From CAYNZV01 sp965217095 (GTDB taxonomy: Bacteria > Latescibacterota > UBA2968 > UBA8231), in the NCBI GenBank assembly GCA_965217095.1, contig OZ244235.1:4464001-4528000 (forward strand): a stretch of 64,000 nucleotides of DNA, written 5' to 3'. Numbering within the stretch: the stretch's first letter is position 1; each line of letters opens with the position of its first letter. This document shows positions 53,343 to 62,750 of this stretch, piece after piece. The position numbers and the translations under genes are program-made. The notes under the pieces are model-generated. The model worked only from the letters and a program-made list of their open reading frames with translations, was not told the origin of the DNA and did no database searches.

Positions 53343-55281
53343 GTGCGCCACGAGGCGCCAGAGAACCGGGTGGGATGCAAGGACCCACCAACGGGCTGTC
53401 GCAGCAGCCTCGACAACGACAGAGTGGAGTGGCACCTTCAGACACTCCACGTCTGGCAAGCAAGACGGAATGGTGTAACCCGAAGTGAACCAATGATGGA
53501 ACCCCCTTTAGCGGCCCGCCAACCCAAACCTGGTGGATAAGGGTTGGTACGCAACGCACGTGGTCGGATATATGACCCGACTGCGACTCTGGGGAGGTGT
53601 GATACCCACCGAAGCAGAGGCCTTGGAGAATGCCTGCGGCGTACCCAAGGCGAAGTTGCGGGGGAAAAGCTGGGCACCTCCCCCGTCAAACGGTTCATGG
53701 TGAACGTGGGAACCGAGCCGAGTCCGACCGTTATCGGGGCAGCGCGCTGTCCGCTGTGGGGCTTGGCAAGGGACGGAGCCTCTGTAGTAGTCCGCGAGCG
53801 GGAAAGCCGCTTACATGGCGAAGGGAGGCAGCAAGTTGCGCAGTGGGGTACTGGAAAAACAGGAGGACGCCGGTGAATGCCAGCGCTTCGTGGCCCGAGG
53901 CAGAACAAGCCCGTAATCGAGTACTGGAAATCCAGACCAAACTGCACCGTTGGGCTGTAGAGGATCGAAGCAAGTGCTTCGACGACCTGTTCAACCTGGT
54001 GTGTGACCCGGCGTTTTTGAGTGTAGCCTGGCGTCGGGTGCGCAGCAACAAGGGTGCTCGTTCGGCCGGAGTGGACGGACAAACGGCCTACTCTGTGGAG
54101 ACGGAACGCGGCGAGGAGGCCTTTCTCGCCGAGGTGCGGGTTGATCTGAAGACCCGCAGTTTCCGGCCTCTGCCCGTACGCGAGCGGTTGATTCCGAAAC
54201 CTGGCACAACGAAGAAGCGCCGGCTCGGCATCCCAACCGCTCGGGACCGAGTGGTCCAAGCAGCACTCAAGCTGGTGCTCGAACCGATCTTCGAAGCGGA
54301 CTTCAAGCCGTGCTCCTACGGCTTCCGCCCGAATCGGCGGGCTCAGGACGCCATCGCCGAGATTCATCAATTCTGCTCCCGCTCTTATGAGTGGGTGGTG
54401 GAGGGCGATATCCGTGCTTGTTTCGATGAGATTGATCACGCAGCCCTCTTGGGCCGCGTGCGTCGACGTATCGGTGATAAGCATGTTCTGAGGCTTGTAA
54501 AAGCGTTCTGCAAGGCCGGTGTCCTCACGGAACAATCGGTGTTGCAAGAAAGCACTTCGGGCACTCCGCAAGGCGGTATTCTCTCACCGCTGGTGGCGGG
54601 CACCGAAGCTGCAGCGTATGACCTGCGCGACCAAACGGGGGTGACTCTCACCCCCATGGGTCTGCACCTGTCGGAGACGAAGACCGCCATCATGCACATT
54701 AGCCGTGGCTTCGATTTCCTGGGCTTTCGCATTCAGAAGCGACGGAAACCGGGCACGGTTGGCGCACGCATCTATACGTGGCCAAGAAAGGAATCTCTGG
54801 CCCGGTTGAAGAGCACGGTGCGCGCAGTCACGAGAACGGGTCGGCAGAGGCCGTTGAAGAGCCTTCTGCGCCAACTCAATCCGGTGTTGCGGGGGTGGGC
54901 CAACTACTTTCACAGTACGGGGTGTCGAAGGCCACTTTCAACTACGTGCGGGGCTTCACTTGGCGCCGCGTAGTGCATTGGCTGCGCCGCAAGCACCCGC
55001 GCTTTAATTGGAGGAAGCTGAAACGCCGCTACCTGCCAGGATGGTGGCCCACCGAGGACGGGATTGCTCTTTACAACGTCGGCGAAGTAGCAGTGACTCG
55101 TTACCGCTATCGATCGGCGCGGATCCCTTCTCCCTGGCTTGCGACAACCGGATGAGACTCTGCGGTCACACGGCACCTTGTGGAGAGCCGGATGCGTGGT
55201 AACGCGCACGTCCGGTTCGGAGGGCGGGCCGGAGAAACCCACATCACGCGTGTGGCGCAGGGCGCTCCGGTCCGACCCTAC
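53343..55281 (+). mobile_element. Group II intron, copy 2
   Basis: Same GTGCGCC start and CGACCCTAC end as copy 1; removal joins GGG ATC to TAT GTC and gives WADGIYVKAG. Domain V lies at about 55185-55218. It differs from copy 1 by scattered substitutions and keeps the 29 bases copy 1 lost. Thus two different IS256 transposases carry the intron at the same codon boundary. Confidence 0.92.
53873..55155 (+). pseudogene. ltrA: Group II intron-encoded protein, copy 2, frameshifted
   Basis: Same GTG start behind AGGAGG and same RT blocks as copy 1, including the missing YADD block after GTPQGGILSPLVAG. The maturase region has LKSLLRQLNPVLRGWANYFH, then a frameshift (two extra bases in TTTCACAGTACGGGG); the true continuation GVSKATFNYVRGFTW is in the next frame. 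Copy 1 shares this lesion but its 29-base deletion restores the frame. Confidence 0.85.
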
Positions 55282-56018
55282 TATGTCAAAGCTGGACTCG
55301 AGAAGGACAAGGCGGCGTTGCTAGTTGTCCTGGGCGCCATGAGCGACGGACGCAAACAGGTGCTGGCGGTGAGACCGGGACATCGTGAATCGACCGAGTC
55401 GTGGTTGAGCGTCTTGCGGGATCTGCGGGATCGTGGTCTGCGCGCACCGGTGTTGATGATGGCCGATGGCGCCTTGCCCATCTGGAGTGCCGTCGACCAA
55501 GTCTGGCCGGAGACGGCGCAACAGCGGTGTTGGACTCACAAGATCATGAACGTCCTCGACGACTTGCCCAAGCGTGGACAAGGAAAGCGAGGGCGCTGCT
55601 GACCCAGATCCCCGCAGCTGACACGCGCGCACAGGCCGAGGCCCGGCGCGACAAATTTGCCGCCCGCTACAAAGACCGATATCCCAAAGCGGTCGCCACC
55701 CTCGAACGCGACTGGGAGCGCATGGTCACCTTCTATGACTTTCCCCAGCAGCACTGGAGGCATCTGCGCACGACGAATCCCGTAGAGAGTCCCTTTGCGT
55801 CGGTACGCCTGCGGACCAACGCAGGAAAACGCTACAAGCGGGTCCAGAGCGCCACGGCATTGATCTGGCGCCTGCGGATGGTCGCCGAGAAACACTTTCG
55901 AAAACTTAATGCCTTCGAGTTGCTACCCGTCGTCTACGCCGGACAGAAGCACCAAGACGGAAAGCCTATACAGGAAGAGAAGATGTCAAACAAGCGAAGG
56001 ATGAAGAGGGCCGCCTGA
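55282..56018 (+). pseudogene. IS256-family transposase, 3' exon, one frameshift
   Basis: Continues YVKAGLEKDKAALLVVLGAM, then LMMADGALPIWSAVDQVWPE and CWTHKIMNVLDDLPK. Near 55570 one base is gained or lost, after which the next frame gives KARALLTQIPAADTRAQAEA and LRTTNPVESPFASVRLRTNA with the catalytic Glu, ending KRRMKRAA. Apart from this indel the transposase is complete. Confidence 0.82.
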
Positions 56019-56104
56019 TCTCATTTACACACCTATTGACGCAACCTCCGGCAAGCTGTACAGTGACGGTAATTACCTGACAGTCGCCCCTGCTGGGCGC
56101 TATG

Positions 56105-56620
56105 TCATGCAGCCTTTTTCCCCGATGTATTCGGTGCTTCTCAGGCCGAGATTCCAATCCTTTCTTGAAGGCTGCCAGTGGTGTCGTTCCGTTCATATTC
56201 CTGCCCTGATGCGGGCGTTTCTCGTTGTATTTGACCAGGAAAGCATCCAGATCTTTTTGGATGTCGTCAACGGTCTCATGCCACGTCTTTCGACCGACGA
56301 CGCGGAAATGCTCATCCAGGATGGTTCGGTGCAGGCGCTCGACGAAGCCGTTGGTCTGGGGTGATTTGATCTTTGTTTTACGGTGGTCGATATCCTTGAG
56401 CTGCAGAAAGAGCTCGTAGGGGTGCTGATCGTGACGACCACAGAATTCGCGGCCGTTGTCGGTGATCACGGGATGCACTTGGGCCTGGTACTTTTCGAAG
56501 AAGGACAGGACATCGTTGTTGAGCACGTGGATGGCGGTCACCGGCAGCTTGGTGGTGTAGAGCTTGGTCCCGGCTACGGTTTCTGGAAAGCGTTGGTCCC
56601 ACTCATCGAGCAGGGCTTTA
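56105..56620 (-). pseudogene. IS481-family transposase, N-terminus lost
   Basis: The minus strand from about 56575 reads KLYTTKLPVTAIHVLNNDVL, VHPVITDNGREFCGRHDQHP with a catalytic Asp, and KIKSPQTNGFVERLHRTILD with the Glu, ending around KRPHQGRNMNGTTPLAAFKK. The first half of the integrase core, including the first Asp, is missing; unrelated sequence starts near 56590. Confidence 0.8.
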
Positions 56621-56762
56621 CTCTGACCATTCAGATGACGAGGGGTTATTAGCACACACAAAAGCAAACACAGAAAAATCGTGTCGCTCCAGTTTCGCGT
56701 TGTGGGTATGGGATTAGTGCGTTAGGTTGGGTTTGCAGCATGGGGATCCTGTTCCCTCGCCT

Positions 56763-56809
56763 GCACCCAATAGCGCCCCCGTTCGTTCGGCGGGGGCGCT
56801 ATTGGGTGC
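56763..56809. repeat. Perfect 19-bp stem hairpin
   Basis: GCACCCAATAGCGCCCCCG (56763-56781) is followed by a nine-base loop and its exact reverse complement (56791-56809). No T run on either side. It is too strong to be chance and may be a terminator, a repetitive extragenic palindrome or a recombination site. Confidence 0.75.
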
Positions 56810-56819
56810 GGAACTGGGC

Positions 56820-57929
56820 TAGCTGATGTTCTCTTGCTTCAATGAGGCCGGGGCAACGAGGCCCCCGGAAAGTAGCGTCCTCTATCGTGTGGGGCCGGTG
56901 TAGCCTCCCGGGTTGTGGAAGGGTGTCAAGAGACAACGCCGGCGAAATTGGTCAATTCTTCCTTGCCCCGTGGCGCCTGTGTCGTGGCGCTCATGGAATC
57001 AATTGTTCAGACGGGGCTCATCACAACGACTGCTTCACCGCGCCCCAGATGGACGACGACGACGAGGTGGGGATCAGGGCGTCTGCATACTCCACCGCAG
57101 TACCGCCCAACACGGCTCGGAGGGGTATTAGGCTGTTGGTGAAGAGGGAGTGACCGTCTCTGGAAATGAGCTGGGCGCCTTTTTCATAGCCGTAGCCGGC
57201 GCGGAAGCCGCTGCCCTGCCTCGCGTCTCCGTATGCGTCGGCATGGAACTCAAAGAAATACCTCGGCACGGGATCGGCCCCCGCCTTCACCGTGACCCGG
57301 TTGTCCCCCTCGTCGGTGGAGATCGTGTAGCCGGTCTCGTTGGCGTCGAAGCGATACAGCCCCTGCTCGCCGCTGCCGCCTGCGCGCCGGGCCCGTCGCC
57401 ACTCCGCCAGGTGCGAGGAATACAGACCCTCGCGCCCTCATCGGACACCCTCCCCTCTCCCGTCCTACGGGCCAACAGCGACCGCTTCACCACACCCCAC
57501 GACGAGGACGACGAGGTGGAGGTGGGGATCAGGGCGTCTTCATAACTCTATCGTAGCACCCCTACGCACCGCCCGCAGGGGTCTTATTCTGTAAAATTGA
57601 TTGTGTAAGTGGCTATAACACTCCACTGTAGAGGAACGCGTCGTCTCGCGCCGTGTCCCGGCGCACGATGGGCTCAGAAACAGTAGATGGATACCATTCC
57701 AAGGGATTGATGGCGGAACCGGACAGTCCGCCCGTGACGTTCTCAAAGGAGGAGCTATCTCCGCTTCCATAGCAGTCTTGGAAGGAGATGATCCCTGCTA
57801 TAATCCGATGGATGAAGTGCTATCCTTCTCATCGTGTCCTTCCTCCTTCTCCTGGGTTCCGGGAGGCTCCACGGGCATCGATTACCACGACCCCCAGTCC
57901 TATGTGGAAAACGGGTGCCCATCGGTGGG
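56820..57929. other. Eroded coding DNA with a duplicated segment
   Basis: Minus-strand frames from 57400 to 57018 read KAGADPVPRYFFEFHADAYG, SRDGHSLFTNSLIPLRAVLG, then ADALIPTSSSSSIWGAVKQS. A second copy of the last part (ALIPTSTSSSSSWGVVKRSL) lies at 57540-57480, in tandem about 450 bases away. Another frame at 57770-57610 reads GGLSGSAINPLEWYPSTVSE. These look like pieces of one secreted or repeat-rich gene; no intact gene is visible. Confidence 0.4.
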
Positions 57930-59473
57930 CTACCTGAGGACAAGCAACCGCCGCGTCTGCACTCCGCCGGGGTAGAGTAGGTGCGCGAGATAGACTCCCG
58001 CTGCCGCCGAGAAATCTCCCTGGTCGCGGGCATCCCAGTGGACCTGGTATGAACCGGCGTTCTTGACTTCATCCACCAGGGTGCGCACGGGTTGCCCCAA
58101 GACATTGTAGATTTCCAGCCGCACCGAACCATGGGTCGCTAAGCGGTAAGGAATCAGGGTAGTGCTGTTAAAGGGGTTGGGGTGATTTCGGTCCAGGCCG
58201 CTGGTGAAAGGCACCGCCGGCATCGTGACAGAGGTCGGGATAGTTGGCGCTGCGATGTAGGGCGACATATCCCACAGTAGAATCACGCCGTGGTTACTCG
58301 CAGTGGTGGCCAGGGTGGACCTATCCGCCGAGAACGCCGCGAACCCGATAGGCTCTTCCCAAGTAGTCAAAAGTCGGCCGGTATCGACCTCCCATAACCG
58401 GATTGTGTTGTCGGGCCAAATGCCAACACTGACCAAGGTTCTTCCACCCGGTAAGAACGCAACGGGAGCAATCCCATCCGTATGTCCTTCCAGGGTAGCC
58501 TTGAGTTGGCTGGTCCCAACCTCCCATAACCGAATCTCACCATACCCTCCACCGGCTAAGGTCTGTCCATCGGGCGAGAAGGCGATGGAACGAACAGGCC
58601 CTTCCAGGGTGGCCCTGAGTTGGCCGCTGTGGGGCTCCCATAAGCGAACCATCTTGTTGTCCCAACTCGAACTGGCCAAGGTGGTCCCATCCGGCGAAAA
58701 CGACACGCCAGTGACCGCTCTAGAATGGCCTTCCAGGGTGAATTTAAGCTGGCCGGTATCCGCGTCCCACAACCGAGCCATGCCGTCATAACTCCCACTG
58801 GCCAGGGTCTTCCATCGGGCGAGAAGCCTACGAAATGAGGCTCCCAATGGCCTTCCAGGGTGGCCTGAAGTTGGCGGGTATCGAGTGCCCATAACTGAAT
58901 CCCGTCCCAGCCTCCCCGGGCGAGGGTGGTCCCGTCCGGTGAGAACGCCAGGGAAGTAGCATAGCTCGAATGCCCCTCCACGGTGACTTGGCCGTAGCCG
59001 GTCGCGGCATCCCACAACCGGAGGGTGTTTTCCCAACTCGTACTGGCCAAAGTGGTGCCATCCGGAGAAAACGCCAGGGAATAGATAGGGCCGGAATGGC
59101 CTTCCAGCGTGAATTTAAGCTGGCCGGTCTCCGCGTCCCACAACTGAACCATGCCGTCATAAAAACTCCCACTGGCGAGGGTCTTCCCATCCGGCGAAAA
59201 CGCTACGGAACTGACGCCCCTCGTACGTTGGTTGATCAGGGCGACTTCGGCGCCAGTGTGGGCATCATAGAGCCAGGTACCTATGCTACTGGCCACCGCC
59301 AGCCGAGCGCCATCGGGTGAATACGCGATAGCCCCATTTATCCTTCCTTTGCCGAGACGCGCTTGGGCGCCGTCGGGCAAAGCCATTTGGGTGTGGTCTT
59401 GGGCGAAGCTGGCCGGTACACACAGGATACAGAACAACGAAAAAGTACAGTTCAACAGCAGGGACTTTGTCAT
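57930..59473 (-). pseudogene. Secreted WD40 beta-propeller with FlgD-like C-terminal domain, one frameshift
   Basis: Starts MTKSLLLNCTFSLFCILCVP with a signal peptide ending ASFAQ. About eight WD40 repeats follow, each with the SPDGxTLASGS...LWDAxTGQLK pattern. One base is missing near 58810, so the first 305-residue reading must change frame to continue KTLASGSYDGMARLWDADTG. The C-terminus (NHPNPFNSTTLIPYRLATHG, VRLEIYNVLGQPVRTLVDEV, GVYLAHLLYPGGVQTRRLLV) is the Ig-like FlgD/secretion-sorting type domain common in FCB-related and symbiont lineages. Probably cell-surface or secreted scaffold. Confidence 0.8.
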
Positions 59474-59661
59474 TAGACCCCCCCTCCGTGCTTGTATCTT
59501 GGCTCTTACCCCGTCTGATCTTTTTGATCAGTTACATTGGGCAGTATTTGCTGGGGAGGCCGGTTTCGTCTTGAGGCTGAGACCTTGTTGTTTAGACCGG
59601 CCCCCGCCTTTCCCACCAATACCGAGGAGTATCCAACGGGTATTCCCCATATCAAAATCAG

Positions 59662-59862
59662 TTGGGGTTTAGATTGAACTCGACTCTGTTTGATAATAAG
59701 GAATGGCCGTCCTGGCATGCGTTCGAGGCCGCCGTGCGTACCACCTATTTCAAGGACGACGAACCCGCCCTCTATCGGCACCTCGCGGGAGCACCAGCGT
59801 CCCCGGATTGCTCAGAGGATACGCCACAGGGCAGCGGTTTCATTTGGCTTGACATGATCTGA
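59662..59862 (+). pseudogene. Small eroded frame upstream of the toxin-antitoxin pair
   Basis: Contains NKEWPSWHAFEAAVRTTYFK followed by DDEPALYRHLAG, which has coding character and resembles a conserved unknown. No start with a ribosome site and an odd C-terminus. Probably a fragment. Confidence 0.3.
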
Positions 59863-59883
59863 CTGGTCTCCAATACTAGTCAT

Positions 59884-60123
59884 ATGGAAACCATCAACGC
59901 ATCCGGCTTCAAGGCCCGATGCTTGGCTATCCTCGATCGCGTGCAGGCTACCGGAGAGCGGGTGGTCATCCTGAAGCGCGGTCGGCCTGTGGCGGAGCTG
60001 CTGCCCGTAAGCCGAACTCATGCCGAGTATCCACAGTTGGAGCTCAAGGGTACCGTTATTGTGGTCGGCGACATTGTTGAGCCAGCGGTTCTGGAAGAAC
60101 ACTGGGAAAGCCTCGGGCCATGA
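59884..60123 (+). CDS. Phd/YefM-family antitoxin
   Basis: Predicted 79 residues: METINASGFKARCLAILDRV followed by VVILKRGRPVAELLPV, the Phd/YefM DNA-binding fold. The C-terminal toxin-wrapping part is LKGTVIVVGDIVEPAVLEEH. It overlaps the PIN-domain gene start by ATGA, and would normally repress its own operon and neutralise the toxin. Confidence 0.9.
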   Translation: METINASGFKARCLAILDRVQATGERVVILKRGRPVAELLPVSRTHAEYPQLELKGTVIVVGDIVEPAVLEEHWESLGP

Positions 60124-60410
60124 CGGCGCTGCTCGACACACATGTCCTGATCTGGTGGCTCAACGACAGCAATCGGCTCTCACCGGCCCAGCAGGAGGTT
60201 GTCGCGTCGGCCAGTGCAGAGTCACCGCTGCTGGTGTCTGATATTTCGCTCTGGGAAGTGGCGACATTGCACAGCCTGGGTCGCATTCAGCTAACCATTC
60301 CCCTTCGGGCTTGGCTGGACAAGGCGGCGGCGCCGCCTCTGGTGCGGCGGCACGGCATCTCCCCGGCCATTGCGGCGGAGCTGGCCACGTTGCCCGACTG
60401 GGGCGCGGCG
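60120..60410 (+). pseudogene. vapC: VapC-like PIN-domain toxin, C-terminally truncated
   Basis: MTALLDTHVLIWWLNDSNRL holds the first catalytic Asp; VSDISLWEVATLHSLGRI the conserved Glu. After AAELATLPDW (about 60403) the usual 'F..DPADR.IVATA' block with the remaining acidic residues is replaced by unrelated sequence of a restriction-enzyme gene. The frame then runs on to 60608 without PIN homology. The toxin should be dead while the antitoxin is intact. Confidence 0.8.
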
Positions 60411-60590
60411 CCGGCGACGGCTCCGAGCTGGGCCCACTTGGTCTTCAGCTTCTCCTTGCGCTCGACTTCCTCGCCTTCGGTCACTCCTCGAAGTCGGGAT
60501 CGATCTTCGGCCGCTGGGCCTTGTCCAGTGTCAGCTTCGCCAGCCGGCTCTCGTAGTAGATCGGTACGGTTGCCTCGTCCTCAACGGATC
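60400..60590 (-). pseudogene. hsdR: Type I restriction HsdR fragment
   Basis: Minus strand from 60590: EDEATVPIYYESRLAKLTLD, then KAQRPKIDPDFEE and, after a one-base shift, GEEVERKEKLKTKWAQL. This is the part of HsdR after the helicase domains ('ATVPIYYESRLAKL'). Only about 60 residues remain; it is joined to vapC on one side and to a methylase fragment on the other. Confidence 0.6.
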
Positions 60591-60790
60591 GCTGGATGTC
60601 GTAGATGATCGACCGCGCTACACCCCGAGCACCACCTTCGAGACGTTTCCGTTCCCCGACGGACTGACGCCGAACACCCCCGCCGCCGACTATGCAGACG
60701 ACCCGCGCGCCGTCGCCATCGCGGACGCAGTTCAGCGGCTGGTCGAGCTGCGCGACCGGTGGCTCAGGTGGCGTCCGTTTCGCAGCGGGC
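60590..60790 (+). pseudogene. C-terminal fragment of a large class I DNA methylase
   Basis: Plus strand reads DDRPRYTPSTTFETFPFPDG, LTPNTPAADYADDPRAVAIA and LVELRDRWL, the conserved 'RYTPTTTFETFPFP' region of type IIG (MmeI-like) restriction-methylases. It joins the opposite-strand HsdR fragment at 60590. Adjacent minus-strand 60917-60815 (ERDLALEPFGWTERAAEWIA) is a scrap of yet another island gene. Confidence 0.6.
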
Positions 60791-60925
60791 GATGGCGACC
60801 GCTAGCATCACATCGGTGGTAGACGCGCCGCGTATCTTGAGCAGCCAGCAGGGCGATCCACTCCGCCGCGCGCTCGGTCCAGCCAAAAGGCTCGAGCGCC
60901 AGGTCGCGCTCGTGCAAGTGGGGGA

Positions 60926-61684
60926 TCAGAGCTCATACCGCAGAGACAGGTGCAGCCCGTGGCTCCGCAACGGGGCCTGTGTCGGCGCCAGATCGAGCCC
61001 CACCGGGTCGCGGCTGCCGTCGAGCCATTCGACCCGGCCCGGCCCGGCACCGGTCTCGATGACGCCGGCATTCGTGTACCGCCAGGCGAGATCGAGCGTC
61101 GCCCGCTCGCCCCACGACATCCCCAGGCCAGCCGTCAGTCTCCAAGTCAACCCCGTCCGGCGGGTGCCCGGCACGAGGGTCCGCGTCTTCGGGAACGTCA
61201 TGCGCGTCTCACCGCTGACCACGCGGGCCGCCCCGAGGCCACCGCCGACGAAGGGGCTCAACGGGCCGAGCGGGCGCACCCCCAAGCCGCGGAGATCCAC
61301 ATACACGGCCAGGATCCCAGACAGCGAGGACAGATCCACGGACACGGATTGCTCACGGTCGGGGGCCAGGAAGTTGGCGTGACCATCGAACGTAAATCGC
61401 GGCCGGTAGGTCAGAAGGGCCTCCAGCCGCACGGCGGGCGCCACGGCGTACCCGAGCCCAAACTCAACGCCTGCGACCGGGCCAACGTCCCCCACCGACC
61501 GGAGCGGCGCGCCATCACCGCCCACGCCGCAGCCGTACAGCGCGGCCGGGACCAGGCTCGCACAGTCCGCGTCGGTGAAGTAGGTGTCGGCCGGACGGCT
61601 CAGGTCGAGTCCGGTGCGCAGGTAGACGTCTTGCGCGACGGCCAGTCCGGGGAGCAGGGTCGCCGCCGCCGCCATCACCGCCAT
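60926..61684 (-). CDS. Outer-membrane beta-barrel protein
   Basis: From MAVMAAAATLLPGLAVAQ (signal peptide) the mature protein of about 235 residues alternates apolar and polar residues in beta strands and ends with the aromatic LHLSLRYEL, typical of opacity/OmpW-like barrels. Glycine-rich strands include PFVGGGLGAARV and RLTAGLGMSWGERATL. The frame is open upstream into a serine-recombinase start (61685-61885), which is a fusion by rearrangement. The native start could also be GTG 61699. Confidence 0.75.
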   Translation of the reverse strand: MAVMAAAATLLPGLAVAQDVYLRTGLDLSRPADTYFTDADCASLVPAALYGCGVGGDGAPLRSVGDVGPVAGVEFGLGYAVAPAVRLEALLTYRPRFTFDGHANFLAPDREQSVSVDLSSLSGILAVYVDLRGLGVRPLGPLSPFVGGGLGAARVVSGETRMTFPKTRTLVPGTRRTGLTWRLTAGLGMSWGERATLDLAWRYTNAGVIETGAGPGRVEWLDGSRDPVGLDLAPTQAPLRSHGLHLSLRYEL

Positions 61685-61885
61685 GGCCGCGCCTGGAACC
61701 CCGTGGTGCCACCGCTGCGCTGCGACCCGCGTCGGGGCATCAGTTATTGCGCGAGCGCCTGCGCCAGACGCGACGTCGTGGTAGACATGGCCGGCGTCGA
61801 CGCCATCGGCCCGCCGCGCGTCGCGCTGTAGGTCCAGCGACTGGGAGCCATCCGCCTTCGAAACGCTGGCGTAGCCGATCAACAT
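61685..61885 (-). pseudogene. Serine recombinase (resolvase) N-terminal fragment, fused to the barrel gene
   Basis: MLIGYASVSKADGSQSLDLQ is the start of Tn3-type resolvases (YxRVSxxDGSQSLDLQ); the active-site Ser is present, but the neighbouring Arg is Ser. VDAGHVYHDVASGAG then runs into barrel-gene upstream sequence without a stop. A fusion protein of 319 residues would be encoded, but its recombinase part lacks most of the catalytic domain. Confidence 0.7.
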
Positions 61886-61905
61886 GTGTCGTAAACGGTC
61901 GTTTG
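61830..61905. repeat. Direct repeat, copy 1 (resolvase 5' region)
   Basis: About 76 bases covering the first codons of the resolvase and its upstream TGTCGTAAACGGTCGTTT. A second copy with several mismatches lies at 62670-62745 in the same orientation. The 213-residue gene lies between them. Confidence 0.75.
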
Positions 61906-61967
61906 GGGAATTCTAATTACTTGGCTACCCAAGCCTCAGGCGCACAATCACAACAAGGGAAAGAATA

Positions 61968-62609
61968 ATGACCGACACCGACCACGCAATGGCTGCAAAC
62001 CCGTACTCGAAGTACGCCGATTGCATGGAAGAAATCAAGAAGCGAGCTGAGGTAGTCAATGGCTTTCTCATCGGAAAGTGCCATGCGATGTATGTCCAAA
62101 CCACAGCCGAATCAGTATCCCTTCAGATTCGGAAGATTCTAGAACTCATAGTCTTGGCATCCTTGGCGGCGAACAGATCGGAATATGCGAAACTCCGAAA
62201 GAACTTTCAAAAAGACTGGAACGCAAAGCGCATACTCGAAACCCTCGAAAAGGCAAATCCACAGTTCTATCCAACACCGAACAGACAAGTAGTGGATGGA
62301 GAGACCGGCAAGGTCGTTTCGCTGGAGAACGTCAAGTCAGGCTTTTTGACAAAACACGACTATATGGCTCTTTTCGACACCTGTAGCGGAATACTCCACG
62401 CAGAGAACCCTTTCTCAACGAAACGAGACCCCAATGCGTTTATGAATTCGGTACCAGTATGGATGGAGAAGATCAGGCGTTTGCTAAACCACCACACCAT
62501 CCAGTTGATCGACGACGATAAACAGCTTTGGGTGTTGATGAAGGCCGAGACCGATGGCAAAGCCCACGTTTGGGAGTTCGAGCGAGTTCCCGAAGGCGAA
62601 GTCGAATAG
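61968..62609 (+). CDS. Conserved hypothetical protein between direct repeats
   Basis: Predicted 213-residue helical protein (YADCMEEIKKRAEVVNGFLI, SLQIRKILELIVLASLAANR, HDYMALFDTCSGILHAENPF). AAGGGAAAGA precedes the ATG. The layout recalls helical proteins of unknown role in defence islands (DUF4145-like appearance, uncertain). It is AT-richer than its neighbours and bracketed by direct repeats, so it was probably acquired as a cassette. Confidence 0.7.
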   Translation: MTDTDHAMAANPYSKYADCMEEIKKRAEVVNGFLIGKCHAMYVQTTAESVSLQIRKILELIVLASLAANRSEYAKLRKNFQKDWNAKRILETLEKANPQFYPTPNRQVVDGETGKVVSLENVKSGFLTKHDYMALFDTCSGILHAENPFSTKRDPNAFMNSVPVWMEKIRRLLNHHTIQLIDDDKQLWVLMKAETDGKAHVWEFERVPEGEVE

Positions 62610-62669
62610 GGAGCTTATTGCGGTGGTTCCCGTCTTTTCTCGGCAGTTCCTGCGGCGCGTCGAGCTGCC

Positions 62670-62750
62670 AGGTCCAGCGACTGGGAGTCGTCCGCCTTTT
62701 GAGACACGGGCGTAGCGATCAGCACGTGTCGTAAACGGTCGTTTGAGACA
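62670..62750. repeat. Direct repeat copy 2 with res-like palindrome
   Basis: Contains a second, degenerate resolvase start (minus strand: QKADDSQSLDL) and, at 62727-62750, TGTCGTAAACGG followed by TCGTTTGAGACA, an imperfect palindrome with TGTC/GACA ends as in Tn3-family res subsites. It also overlaps the end of the RHH gene. Confidence 0.6.

Larger units (their letters stand above)
52721..56038. mobile_element. Second IS256-family element, with group II intron
   Basis: AATAGGTGTGGAAAAAGAG at the left and CAATAGGTGTGTAAATGAG (reverse complement of the right end) are imperfect inverted repeats. The transposase is only distantly related to the one at 30.2-34.7 kb, so the two are different IS256 members. 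No target duplication recognised. Confidence 0.75.

Noticed and set aside
30764..55281. The two intron copies as a single assembly duplication
   Set aside because: Flanking exons are from clearly different IS256 transposases, and the copies differ by substitutions and a 29-base deletion. Read mapping would still be the decisive check.
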